Assembly (NCBI RefSeq): GCF_020536995.1 | Contig: NC_068358.1 | Location: 40,375,925-40,439,924, forward strand | Direction: 5' to 3' | Origin: Dreissena polymorpha | Lineage: Eukaryota > Mollusca > Bivalvia > Myida > Dreissenidae | DNA length: 64,000 nt | Part shown: piece after piece, positions 1 to 10,899 of the stretch | How positions within the stretch are numbered: position 1 is the stretch's first letter | Layout of the letters: every line of letters starts with the position of its first letter | Program-made: the position numbers and the translations under genes | The notes under the pieces: generated by a model | Database searches by the model: none | Seen by the model: only the letters and a program-made list of their open reading frames with translations | Told to the model about the DNA's origin: nothing

Positions 1-179
1 TAACATTACGCTGTACAATAAAGATTTCTATCAAATTATGACTATTGGCGTGGATAAAAAAACTTTAAGTCAATTAGATCCATCCGTCTATGTTTTAAGG
101 TTATTTAACTGCGTTGAGACCAATACGGTGAAATATGTTATTGTTCGAAATATAGTAGTGGACGAGCAGATACTAAAGC

Positions 180-1090
180 CCAAGTCTCAGTATTACCGGT
201 AGAGCCCCGGTCAATCCCGGTTTGCTAACGCCGGTCGAACGGCGAGAACCGGGATGAGTCGTATAAGTTTTTTAACGCGGTCACACTATTTCCAGGTGCC
301 GCCCCGGTTGAAGCCGGTCAACCACCCGGGAGAGTCCCGGTCAACCCCCGACTGGCTACGGTTTATCCCGGTGAAGCCCCGGCAGAGCCCCGGTTGTCGC
401 CGGTAATTCCCCGGTTGAGCCCCGGTGACAGCCGGCAGCGTCCCGGCAGAGCCCCGGTATACCGTAACTCCACCGGCACTCATTGGGGCTATTCCGGCAT
501 CAGACCCCGGGAGAACTACGGCAACGCCCCGGTTTAACCCCGGTCGTCGCCGGTAATACCCCGGCGAAGCCACGGGGAATGCCGGTGGCGTCCCGGCAGA
601 GCGCCGGTTAACATATGTACCGTACCTACCGAGACTCTACTGGCATTCACCGGGGCTCCTTCGGGGCGTTGCCGTAGCTCTTCCGGGGTCTGTTTGGAGC
701 TACGGTGCCGTCCCGGTTGTTCGCGGTGCCGTCCCGGTTGTTCCCGGTGCCGCGCCGGTCGCTGCCGTCCCGGTTGTTCCCGGTGCCGCGCCGGTCGTTG
801 CCGGTCCTTCCCGGTGACTCCCGGTTCATCCCGGAGGTATTAAACATTTTAATACTTTCCCGGTGGAGCCCCGGTTGTGCCCGGTTCATCCCGGTCGTCC
901 CCGGTGCCGCGCCGGTGGTTGCCGGTGCCGCGCCGGTCGTTGCCGGTCCTTCCCGGTGACTCCCGGTTCATCCCGGAGGTATTAAACATTTTAATACTTT
1001 CCCGGTGGAGCCCCGGTTGTCCCCGGTTCATCCCGGTCGTCCCCGGTTGAGCCCCGGTTCATCCCGGTAGATCCTGGATCACGCACCGGG
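180..1090. repeat. GC-rich CCCGGT minisatellite
   Basis: The core CCCGGT (or GCCGGT) recurs every 9-12 bases with variable spacers, so the block is far richer in GC than the surrounding AT-rich DNA. Inside it a unit of about 142 bp containing an AT island (AGGTATTAAACATTTTAATA) is directly duplicated, with the islands starting near 835 and 977. The minus strand can be read as Asn-Arg-Gly/Pro-Gly-rich peptides in several overlapping frames, which is what a short-period repeat gives by chance. No function can be assigned. Confidence 0.85.
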
Positions 1091-1185
1091 GCTCCGCCGG
1101 CATCATAGTGAGACTGGGCCTTAAGAGAGTCCAATATGTGTATGTAAGCTGTGAAAAAGTAAAAATTTATTACAGTATTGATCAC

Positions 1186-2014
1186 AACGCTTTTAATTAT
1201 AAGTGTTCTAATATACCTTTTATATAAGTGCCGTTGTTTAAATTACGCAAGTTTAATAAACAAAATATAACAAATTCAGGTCCACGAAAGAGAGCCAGTA
1301 CCACGTCTCATACCCATATTGTGACGTGTTAGGCGTAAATAATGTTTCCTCGAGGAAAAAAATCATCAGATATTTTAAAGAAAGATATGTATTACTAAAA
1401 GGACTGAATTTTTAACAGCGTTTAAGCTGAACTTAAATTTGTATAGTTTAAATACGACGTAGATTATGTCGATCTTCTTGAAGGATTCGTTCGGATTGAC
1501 TAGGAAATCTTCGGAAACGTTCGGACCGTCCAATAAGGAATACGTTGACATATTAGACGACCACGTGGTACTTATGGCAACAGCTGATTGAATGATATAA
1601 TATACATATGCATTTTATAATAAGTAAACGCGTAATAAAAAACAGCACACGACGATATACCTGTAAATATATTTGATAATTATACGCGCTAATATCATTT
1701 ATATAACTAACTTTAAAATGTGTATAAACTAAAAGAAATTAAAATGTGTTGCTAATAAACACTATTTAGTTATTTGATCATGTATATGCGACATTTTGAA
1801 AGTAACCTACATAGATAGGCACGCGTTACTGAGATATCTATTGAATTTATACATGCGATACGAACGCAAATACAGAACAAATGTAAGTGCTCTACATTGT
1901 CGATTAATGCAGTGTCACAAATAGGTTAAGCAAACACGGGTCTGTATTTGTTGATCAAGCGAAGCAGTTTATCTTCTAGACGGACTGCAATGAAGTCATC
2001 ATAAAGCAGACAAC
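1186..2014. other. AT-rich region upstream of the lyase gene
   Basis: I see no coding potential here. The stretch precedes the proposed start codon of the lyase and should contain its 5' UTR and promoter. No TATA box at a convincing distance or other motif could be fixed by eye. Confidence 0.4.
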
Positions 2015-4951
2015 ATGAGGTATATATGCTATTTATATTTCTATGTTTTTATTTATTTGATACGTAGTTATGTTATTCAGATTGTTATTGTATGCACATA
2101 TATATAGTTTATTAAAAGTAATTACTTACTAAATTATTTATCATGTCCGTGTACTATAACGACATAAAATGGTTCACTCATAAATATAGTAGGTAAATAG
2201 GTTCAAATATAATAAGCAATGTATTATTAGTGGCTATAACACGGTTCTATACGGTGTTCTATACGGTGTACTGTCGTTTTGCCATTATCTTTGTTAAAGG
2301 GATCTTTTCACGCTTTCGTAAATTGACAAAATTGAAAAAAGTTGTTTCAGATTCGTAAGTTTTCGTTTTAGTTATGATATTTGTGAGGAAACAGTAATAC
2401 TGAACATTAACCATGCTATAATATAGCCATTATATGCATCTTTTGACGATTTTAAAACCTAAAAATTATAAAGCGTTGCAACACGAAACGATTGAATAAT
2501 TTGGAGAGTTCTGTTTTTGTCGTTAAATTTTGTGAAACTACGAAGATTGCTTATATAAGGTATAAAATACGTCAAGAATGTGTACTCGGCGGAATAGCTC
2601 AGTAGGCCAAAGCATTTTTACTTCAGGACTCTGGCAGGACTCCAGGGGTCACTGGTTCGAAACCTGCTCCGGGCAATGTTCTTTTCCTTTTTTTATTTTT
2701 TTTTCTTGAATTTTTACTGAAGCTTTTACGATCCAATGTTTACATTTATCAATATAAAGCATTTAATGAATAAGTTAAAAAAAATGCCAAAATCTGTGAA
2801 AAGGCCCCTTTAATGACGCACAAGAATGACAATAATTCTAAATTGACACACCTTTGCCAGGGTCAGAAAAAAATGCAAAAGCGGATCCTTGACGAAATAT
2901 GATACATTGAACAAGACAAAAATCAACACGCGATTGAGTGTAAAGTATTAAAGTTTATTTAAAATATATTGATCTCAGTTAGTTCTGTGTTTATAGAACT
3001 AAATATCTTTCAGCCAACTGTGGAATCCAGCGCGCTCGGAGTTAGAGACACTTCCGGATATCGACTTCTCGTCGCTGTCTATTGACACCCTTGCAACGTC
3101 CACTAGATTTATCAATCCGGGCACAGAGCCATTGGTTGCACCAATAACGCACAGCAGCACCTACAAAATTAAGAACGTCGATGATTACCTGAGGATCTTA
3201 CAAGAGTCGGGATACATTTATGGTCGCTTAGGTAATCCCAACTCCGACGCAGTGGAATGTGCGATCAATGCATTAGAGGGTGGAGCCGGAACGCTTGTGT
3301 TTACGTCCGGTATGGCCGCCATAAGCTCTGCTCTTATATGCTTTCTGCAGGCCGGTGACCATGTCATATGCCAGAATCCAGTGTACAGTGCAACGTTTGA
3401 CATGCTGGATAAAATTTTAAAGAAGTTTGGCGTTGAGACATCCTGGGTCCCAGCAGGGTCAGATGTGGACGTGTATGCGCAAAGCATTCGACCCAATACT
3501 AAGCTGTTGTACGGGGAAACACCATGCAACCCAATGATGAACCTTCTTAATCTCGAAGAATTCGGTAAACTGGGCCAATCGAGAGCCATTATGACAATGG
3601 TAGACAGCACCTTTGCAAGTCCTTTCTGCCAACCGACGATAAAGTTTGGAATCGACATTTCTATGCATAGCTGCACTAAATATCTCGGAGGCCACAGCGA
3701 TCTTACTGCTGGATGCCTGACGTTCCGCGAAGTAAAGAACTGGAAACTGATGAAAAGATACCAGAGCTCTCTTGGCGTCCAACTCTCTCCCCACGACGGC
3801 AGCCTTTTGCTAAGAGGCATTAAAACGATTCATGTTCGCATGCCAAGGCATTGCATCAACGCACAAAAGGTCGCAGAGTTTCTGGAAGGCCATCCAAAGG
3901 TGAGCTATGTTATGTATCCCGGATTAAAGTCTCACCCGCAACACGACCTAGCGAAACAACAGATGACACGGGTATTCAGTGGAATGCTTGTCGTGGAAAT
4001 AAAAGGAGGAATTCATGGAGGAAAGGCATTCGTTGAGGTAAGTTGAACACTTCCAACTAATAAAAAAATATTTCGATGCCAAAACGGCTTTGTACATTTT
4101 TTTGAAAGCAGATTCAAAACAAACCAGTAATTATAATGCAATTACCCCCGTTTATTTTAAATATATACCCGATGAAGGTAACACTTGTTAAGTATTCATA
4201 GTAATACTATCATGCCGTTTTCATTTCTCTTTCAATAAGAATGTTCGTCTCGGACAACTAGCCGTTTCTCTGGGAGGCGTGGAGACCTTGTTGCAGCATC
4301 CTGCCACGATGACGCACGGGCCAATGATCATGTCCGATGCCGAACGCAAGAAGGCTGGCATCACAGACGGACTGGTTAGAATCAGGTCGGTAAACCAATA
4401 TTTTATGTAAGAATTCTCATAACATGGTTATTGTCTTTAACAGCGAATGTTGGATATCATGTATGTCGATAGAACCATGACCTAAACACAGTTGGACTAA
4501 TGCGATTTAATTTGGTAATGTCAGTTGTTCACGCGTCTTAAATAAAGGACCTAGCAGTGATCATAAGATGATCTAATTCAGATGCGAAAGGAGATTCACT
4601 ATGCTTATATTTGGGAACCACTTGTAAACACTCATATTTGTAATTATCTTCATATTTTGATTTACATATTAATGTTGTTTCGAAGACGTGTACATTAATG
4701 AATTGCTGATTACACTCGCTGGACATTTATCAACCTGATTCGTCCGGTAGAAGCAAATTTTCAGATAAGGTAGTATCTTGTCATTTTATTATTAGACAGT
4801 AGCAATTCTTCGCACTATTCAATATATCAAGTTTATTTTGATGTAACACTCTTATTTATCACAGGCTTGTATATTTTGTAGCGTTGGATTGGAGGATCCA
4901 GACGACCTGATTCGAGACTTCACTCAAGCACTAGAACATGTGAAACTTTAA
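2015..4951 (+). CDS. PLP-dependent gamma-lyase (cystathionine/methionine gamma-lyase family)
   Basis: Coding exons are 2015-2019, 3014-4037, 4240-4385 and 4882-4951, giving 414 aa; family members are about 400 aa. All introns are GT-AG and the phases close exactly. The 5-nt first exon (ATGAG) is chosen because it supplies the start and completes a Ser codon at 3014; it is the least certain part. The protein has the Cys/Met-metabolism PLP fold: YGRLGNPN near the phosphate-binding site, FTSGMAA, and the Schiff-base lysine K224 in [12 protein letters not shown]. The C-terminal segments ([28 protein letters not shown]) look closer to methionine gamma-lyase. The substrate-site segment is YSATF (126-130), neither the YGGTN of animal cystathionine gamma-lyase nor the YGCT of bacterial methionine gamma-lyase. 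The reaction would be gamma-elimination on a sulfur amino acid in the cytosol; the exact substrate is not settled. Intron 1 carries a TTAA-flanked repeat element. Confidence 0.88.
2298..2809 (+). mobile_element. TTAA-flanked inverted-repeat element with tRNA-like core, copy 1
   Basis: The left end AGGGATCTTTTCACG is mirrored by the right end GTGAAAAGGCCCCT, and both are bordered by TTAA (2294-2297 and 2810-2813). It is about 512 bp long and has no coding capacity. It sits in intron 1 of the lyase. Three relatives in the window share the ends and layout. TTAA duplication is the hallmark of piggyBac-type cut-and-paste insertion, so a non-autonomous piggyBac-like element is the best reading. Confidence 0.8.
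2588..2675 (+). other. tRNA-like segment in element copy 1
   Basis: It has a box A-like D-arm (TAGCTCAGTAGG) and a box B-like T-arm (GGTTCGAAACC). The acceptor and anticodon stems pair poorly. I read it as a tRNA-derived module of the transposable element, possibly with RNA polymerase III promoter activity, and not as a working tRNA. Confidence 0.6.
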
Positions 4952-4971
4952 CGCAGCGATTGTACTGTGAC

Positions 4972-4977
4972 AATAAA
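4972..4977 (+). promoter_or_regulatory. Candidate polyadenylation signal of the lyase gene
   Basis: AATAAA lies 21 nt after the lyase stop codon. A further AATAAA-like stretch follows near 5120, so the real cleavage site could be either. Confidence 0.5.
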
Positions 4978-5189
4978 TGCCTTTTGCGAAAGACGCTTCA
5001 TCGAACGTGTTCACATATGTTTGTATATTTCGACACGTGAAAATGTTATATGTAAATTTGAAAAATTAAACGATCTTTACTTAAAAAATCCCACGTATGA
5101 AAACAAGGAAAATAATTTTAAAATAAAAAAACCCCTGAAACTACCGGTTTTCTAATCACAGATCTCCGGACAAAATCCTATTGCCTTAA

Positions 5190-6039
5190 GGTAGTGCACC
5201 TCTAATGGGCACATATCCAAATATAATCTAATAAATTATTTTCTTAATCAGCATCATTTCACTGAACTACATGCAAATTTGTAGGTAGGCTTTCCATGCT
5301 TTTTAAAAAAATATACCGATTTTTTCAAAACCACCCCCACGCTCGGCTTTTGTCCAGTTTATTTTCACCCCTGGGGTATATAAAAGTTCCATAATTCATT
5401 CAAATTTCCAAATATGGGCATGCAGTTGGTGTGTACAGATGCTGTAAAGGTGTTTGAAGTTTAAACAAGATGAAATAAGTATTCTTTTACAGACATTTAT
5501 TTTTTACAAATTTTTATCTATGGAAGAGCACCATGAAATGTAAGTGATTTCAGCCAAGTAAAAATTGGGTCGGTTAAAAACAAAGTGTCATAAAATTCAA
5601 AATAGTATCATTTAAGTCATATTTTAAACTTAGTTTTTATAGAAACACTATATACAGCAAAAATACCAAGAACTAGACAGATTTACCGTTTACTTTTTGA
5701 AATAAAAATAAAAATGCAACATGCATGGTTCGTATTTTCAACAGTAAATCACCCAATTTCGCCATAACGTTGTTTTAATTTTTATAATTGAAAAATGTGC
5801 ATAAAAATTGCAACATATTTAACAATAAATATAGCTTATATGCCATATTAAATCAAATTACGTTAGAAAATAAATAAAACGCGTCGCAAAAAAGTATACG
5901 TCGTCGGCAGGATTCGAACCTGCGCGGGAATATCCCAAAAGATTTCTAGTCTATCGCCTTAACCACTAGGCTACGGCACCTAATAGTAGGCTCTTCAACC
6001 TTCGAAGAAATCGCGGGAAATCATTAGAGGTGCACTACC
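5190..6039. mobile_element. TTAA-flanked inverted-repeat element carrying a tRNA-Ser-like module
   Basis: The ends are perfect inverted repeats of 18 bp: GGTAGTGCACCTCTAATG at the left and its reverse complement at the right. TTAA flanks both sides (5186-5189 and 6040-6043). The interior is AT-rich with no open frame and ends in a minus-strand tRNA-Ser-like sequence. The repeats differ from those of the 512-bp family but the TTAA target and tRNA-like cargo are shared. A lone relative of the left end occurs near 13160. Confidence 0.82.
5900..5980 (-). tRNA. tRNA-Ser(AGA)-like gene or pseudogene
   Basis: Read on the minus strand it closely follows a eukaryotic tRNA-Ser: D-arm GCCTAGTGGTTAAGGC, anticodon stem-loop GACTAGAAATC with anticodon AGA, a variable arm, and T-arm CAGGTTCGAATCCTG. 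The T and D stems pair well, but the acceptor stem has at least two mismatches and the anticodon stem is weakened. It lies inside a TTAA-flanked element next to the right terminus. It is most likely a tRNA-derived pseudogene carried by the element; an active tRNA is less likely. Confidence 0.6.
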
Positions 6040-6059
6040 TTAACTACTCGGTTATTGAC

Positions 6060-7190
6060 ACATTAAGTAACACATTTGCATAAGTAAACCACGCTGAGGT
6101 TTAGTGTAAAATAGTCAATATATATGCTCCCAAATATGTTCCCGGTCTATTTCGCGCACCTGAATACACCTGATGTTAATTTAATTGTTTTAAGTACCGT
6201 TATATATTCAGTTTACTATTATCGAATGGACTAACGTACATTTACTAATAATATTGAACTATCACTAGACAGCAGTCATGTTGTTTGCATCAAAGCAAGA
6301 TTGACTGACGTACTGAATAAAAGTAACAATAACAGACTGCAGATACATGGTTAATTGTAAGGAGTAGTTGTTTTAAGAAAATTGATCATTATTTTAAAAC
6401 TAACATAAGAAATACGAAACTTAAGTTTAGGAGTCCGGAAGTTTTAGGCAATGGGTATTTCGGTTTCGAGTATCGTCGATGAATGTTTTATTTCACTTTT
6501 TGTTAACACAATTTATTTATCTGTACCATTTAAGTTTGAATGATTATTTTAAAATTTGATTCCAAACTTAATGGTGATATTCAACCACGCGAAATTTGAC
6601 TTAAAAACCTCACAGAAGAAAATGACTGTATGTAGAAATCGGAACGACAGAGAAAAACACGTTAGCGATTGACGGATATTAAATTATCGTATTTTTATTA
6701 TACTTTAATCGTTTTTATATGCCACGAAAAAAGGATAAATAAAATAAAATAAAGGACACGCTTAATTATTTAATTTAATGTGTATGAAAACAAATGGATT
6801 TTTAATAATTTTTCGAGCAAACAAGCTTTAAAAAGCAAGACTCAATCCTGCGAAATTGTTGAGTGTTTTAAACCATACACCAGTAAGATACCCTTATGTT
6901 TAAAAAGAATACTTAGTTTTGGTATTGAAACCCCTCAATTGAAATATCTTTACTAGCAGTGTGAAGTACCTACCAGATATCCGTAACGTTGGTCGCCAAT
7001 GTGTATAAATACTATTACGAAACATATGTGTGGTTCAGGTATATAAACGACGATAGTACTACAGTAGTGACTAGTATTTTTCAGAAAACATTTTGTTTTA
7101 ACATTTTTTGGGTTATATACCACTTAAATCATTTAAAATTCTTAGCAGTGTTATAAATTATCATGGTCCGTAAAAATGAATTCCGGTATA
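6060..7190. other. Gene-free AT-rich stretch
   Basis: No open frame, RNA or clear repeat is visible to me here. Confidence 0.4.
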
Positions 7191-7202
7191 AATCAGGCAG
7201 CA

Positions 7203-7619
7203 TTTAAGCAAAGAGCTCCCGTAAAACAAAAACAAGAATTAAAATAAGTATAGAAAAAAAGCTTCAAGTGGACTCGAACCATTGTCTTGGAGTATACGTC
7301 TAGCACTTATACTACTCGGCAATCAGTGCTCATACAATGAGTGGTGTATTTTATAATGTATATAAGCAATCCTAGTCATGTCACGAAATATAACGATAAC
7401 AACAGAACTCTCCAAATAACTCAATCGTTTCGCGTTTGTAACGCTTTATAATTTTATAGTTTTTTTTATCGTCAACAGGTGCGTAAAATGTAAGTTTTGA
7501 GCATGATAAATGTTCAGTATCACCGTTTCCTCGCATATATCATAACGACAACGAAATTTGCGAATCGGAAAGATTTTTTTTTCATTTTTGTCAATTAATC
7601 AAAACGTAAAAATGTCTCT
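7203..7619 (-). mobile_element. Diverged inverted copy of the 512-bp TTAA element
   Basis: In reverse orientation the order of the 512-bp family is recognisable: the TTAA-bordered end at 7619 (AGAGACATTTTTACG read backwards), the poly-T/GATTCG segment, the block 'gaactctccaaat...cgtttcgcg...acgctttataa' near 7400-7455, and a tRNA-like segment near 7263-7334. The far end is too decayed to place exactly. This copy appears older than the others. Confidence 0.65.
7263..7334 (-). other. Decayed tRNA-like segment
   Basis: On the minus strand a T-arm-like GGTTCGAGTCCAC and a D-arm-like stretch are visible, in the place where the related elements carry their tRNA-like module. Stems are poor. It is a fossil module, not a functional tRNA. 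Confidence 0.45.
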
Positions 7620-7981
7620 TTAAGTTTTTGAAATTGCAAAAGAACACTTAAGTTTTCTTATCTTTCGCCGCAATGTTATTATTCCTCCTTAATCAATGTA
7701 TAAATATGAAACAATACCGAACACATAAGAATTCTCACTCATTCCAATGTGTCAATCCCAATTGTTTTTCTCAATTCGTTCATAACCGTTTAACATGGTA
7801 CCTACACAGGCAGGATGGAAATTTTCACCTTTATCATGGACAGAAAAAAACACGTTTAGAAAAATAACAGGATTTGTTCATACATTTTTATTTAAAAAAA
7901 AATATGTTTAGGTACAACACTTACATATTCGAAATAGCATTAAATAATTATAACAGAAATCAGAACATTGATATAAAAATA

Positions 7982-8050
7982 TCATTGAGCGAGAATCGAA
8001 CCTTCTGGATTTAAAATTGCACGAGTTACCTCTATATCACAGTGACGTAA
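7982..8050 (-). other. tRNA-like segment outside the recognised elements
   Basis: The minus strand shows a D-arm-like TAGAGGTAACTCGTGC and a T-arm-like AGGTTCGATTCTCGC about the right distance apart. The acceptor ends do not pair well. It probably belongs to another degraded tRNA-bearing repeat. Confidence 0.4.
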
Positions 8051-8059
8051 TCATAATGG

Positions 8060-9160
8060 TAGCGTATGATCACCGCGAGCATCGTGTACATTTTTGTACA
8101 CACCGGTCTTACTGACAATAACGTAGTGACGCCACCATCTATGTAAAGAATGCACCGCGAGTAATGTAATTTTACTATGGAAGCGTATATATTACACCCT
8201 GATGCTGTGATGATGTCAACATTCTATGACGGCATGATATGAAAAAAGTGTCATGGCGTAAAAAATAACTCATCGTGTCAACTAAGAGTATGATCGCTAG
8301 TCATTTTCACAAGAGCATGACGCCAAAAAATATGTTGATTTGTCGACTTAGATCATATCGACCAACTATTTTTTCGGGAAAAGCCGGAAACATTTATGTT
8401 GAGACTTGAACGTAATGTCGTTATGGCGAGTACTATTAAGAATGAAAAACCTACAAAACTATGACGACATACCATGTTATTTCGCAGTAAGTCGATATAA
8501 ACTAATCCGGCATGGCCATATTATTTGGGTGTACCACATACGCTTCCGTATTTTACCCACCTGCTCGGAGACCGTTGGAATGACAAAAATGAACGAAATA
8601 AAACGATAGTACTCGAAGTTAATTGCAGGTATATTTCTAAAGCTGTATGATTTTCCAAAAACCATCTTTGTATATTTTTTTAAAAATGCAAAAATGTGAA
8701 CGAAATAAAGTAGAAGTTGAATACTTCTCTAACTTGTGAAGTGTGAAAGCATGTAGATTCATACACTGCGTGATGTGTCATTCTGTATTTTAAATTGCTT
8801 TGAGAATTACTTAATTTTCTTGTTTGTTTTACATAAGATACGGATTAAAAGCGAAAGTGAAATACGCATACACGTAAACAGGTATTGTTACCTTATATTG
8901 TTTGGCAATAGAAATTACAGCTAACGCCATTATGAAAAGCGGCTATATCGTATTTAGCGTTCATTAAACAGGAAGTTGTAGCATGATACACTGACATGAA
9001 TCACCATGTTCGCATGAGCTATCATAAAGTACCAAAGACACACTGCCCGCTGCTTTGTGACGATATCACTAATCAATTTTTTAACCTCCATTCAACATGT
9101 ATTTTGTTTCAACGTGGCAGCATTAACATAAAAAGCATCATATAATATAAACTATAAATA
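8060..9160. other. Gene-free stretch
   Basis: It contains only short chance open frames. I recognise no gene or repeat apart from the tRNA-like segment just before it. Confidence 0.35.
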
Positions 9161-9175
9161 ATGAAACAAATAAAA

Positions 9176-9482
9176 AATGATGATGATGATGAGGATGATT
9201 ATGATGATGATGATATTGATGTTGATGATGCTGCAATGATGATAATGATGATTATGATGATGACGACGACGAATGCACAAACACTCGAAGGCTCAGACAA
9301 ACAAACGAACGAACGAATGGACGGACGGACGCGAAAATGAACAAACACGAGCGATCGAGCGACCGAGCGAAAGAACGAAAGACTGACTGACTGACCTGAC
9401 TGACTGACTGGCTGACTGACTGGCTGGCTAGCTGACTGACTGACTGACTGACTGACTGACTGACTGACTGACTGACTGACTC
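9176..9482. repeat. Compound microsatellite (GAT)n - (GAAC/GGAC)n - (CTGA)n
   Basis: GAT triplets fill 9176-9270. Short GAAC and GGAC tetranucleotides follow at 9300-9335, then an almost pure CTGA run at 9384-9482. The Ser-Gln-rich open frames on the minus strand come from the CTGA run and are not evidence of a gene. Confidence 0.9.
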
Positions 9483-9609
9483 TACAGTGCGTTTCATAGG
9501 CATGACAAATAAACCACGCGGTAACAAGATTTACTTGATTATGTATTACATTAAATCTTAAAAATTTCCGTATTCCTTGGATAAAATATATATTTACCAC
9601 CAATATTGA

Positions 9610-10720
9610 AATTCTTTATTGGATTCAAGACCTAAAAACGGGTTTTCTTTCATAATTTTTTATATAAATACTCGAGAAGGTCGAGATACCGTAGCATAAT
9701 CCGTTGTTCTTTTTAATCTATAAATAGATTATTTATAGATCATTGAGCCATGTTATCTACAGGCTTTCCTCATACCAAATGGTAATACCATTCAGCGTAA
9801 CACCGTTAATCTAAGGCCTCTTGAACAGTATAACCCGAGTCGTATCGGGTGGTTGTTTTGTGCATTTAACAATATCGATTCCCATCATAATTTGTAATTG
9901 CGTACTTAAAAATTGATTTGTAGCGTGATACACATATTTCACGACTCTGGTAGTTATTTTTATCTAAATAAAATCGGCCTGTCAACATTAATGTTAATAG
10001 AGGAATGTTGCAGATGCATTTTAACCAATTTGACCAAGACTCAATAGAAGGCGTTCCCTAAATATAATGGTAATTGAAGAAACTTTGTTTGCCTTTAAAT
10101 ACTTCCCGTAATATGATTGTTAGACAGTCTTCACGTGCACACGTGAGGAATAGCACATGCGCACGTGAAGACGTGCACTTTTAGATTTTGACGAACGCTG
10201 AAAACATGTTTCGAGTGTCCCCTCGAGGCCACCGTAATATTTTGTTACACAGTTTTGAGAGCTTAGCGTTTACCGAGTCATTGGTATTTTTTGAAAATGA
10301 AAATTAGGAAATGCCTAGATGCGATATAGGTTCAACATAACTTTGGTTATGAACATCCGAAACTGTGTAATACGATCATATAAAGTATAGATTACATGTG
10401 TTAGCATGAGGATATTAAGCTACAGATCTTTTAGTGAACTGGTGACAAGTGTTTACATCGAATGGGGAAATCCCAACGAATTGGTACGCGAATCGAAACT
10501 GCACTAAATTGAAAGTGGATACGGGCAGTATTTTACAGGTATTTACTAGTAAACGTTAAACGATACTTAACTCTTAAATGTGTTATATTACAGACTTTTG
10601 TAAAACGTTCAGATTCCTTGTTCAAAACAAATGCTGAATGCAGAATACAGAATTTTGGTGAGTAAACGGTTTTCGGACAAAAATATATTCGGATACCTGT
10701 TACAGGTCATAATACACCAA
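9610..10720. other. Gene-free stretch with an E-box hairpin
   Basis: No gene is visible. The only notable structure is an inverted repeat at 10131-10172, described separately. Confidence 0.35.
10131..10172. repeat. Inverted repeat containing CACGTG E-boxes
   Basis: CTTCACGTGC at the left is mirrored by GCACGTGAAG at the right, with another CACGTG inside. That makes three palindromic E-boxes within about 40 bp. The sequence could form a hairpin or be a bHLH-binding cluster; no nearby gene start supports a promoter role. Confidence 0.6.
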
Positions 10721-10723
10721 ATA

Positions 10724-10876
10724 GTTTCCCTATATAATTCAATGTAAAAGCGACAACTTTGAGCGAAAATAAATGCAACATTTTGCACATAGAGACCCCC
10801 ATAACCATACCTTTTCTTAAAGGCCATTCTAAGCGGAATCGATTTATGCAATAAAACAGATATGTCATGTACAATG
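10724..10876. repeat. Dispersed repeat, copy 1 (partner at 38601-38745)
   Basis: The block from CCCTATATAA through AGCGACAACTTT, CATACCTTTT, GCGGAATCGATTTATGCA to ATGTCATGTACAA recurs in the same order and orientation at 38601-38745, with small differences. It is non-coding and of unknown family. Confidence 0.75.
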
Positions 10877-10899
10877 CAAGAAAGAACTTGACACAAATC

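Noticed and set aside
286-1185. Several Asn/Arg/Gly-Pro-Gly-rich minus-strand frames and a plus-strand Pro/Arg/Ser frame
   Set aside because: They all fall in the CCCGGT minisatellite, occur in overlapping frames and have no splice or start context. Repeat composition explains them.
3218-3820. 200-residue minus-strand frame opposite the lyase
   Set aside because: It is the shadow of a strongly supported coding exon on the + strand, with no family resemblance.
9199-9603. Ser-Gln-Ser-Val repeat protein on the minus strand
   Set aside because: It is a translation of the CTGA microsatellite and its neighbours.
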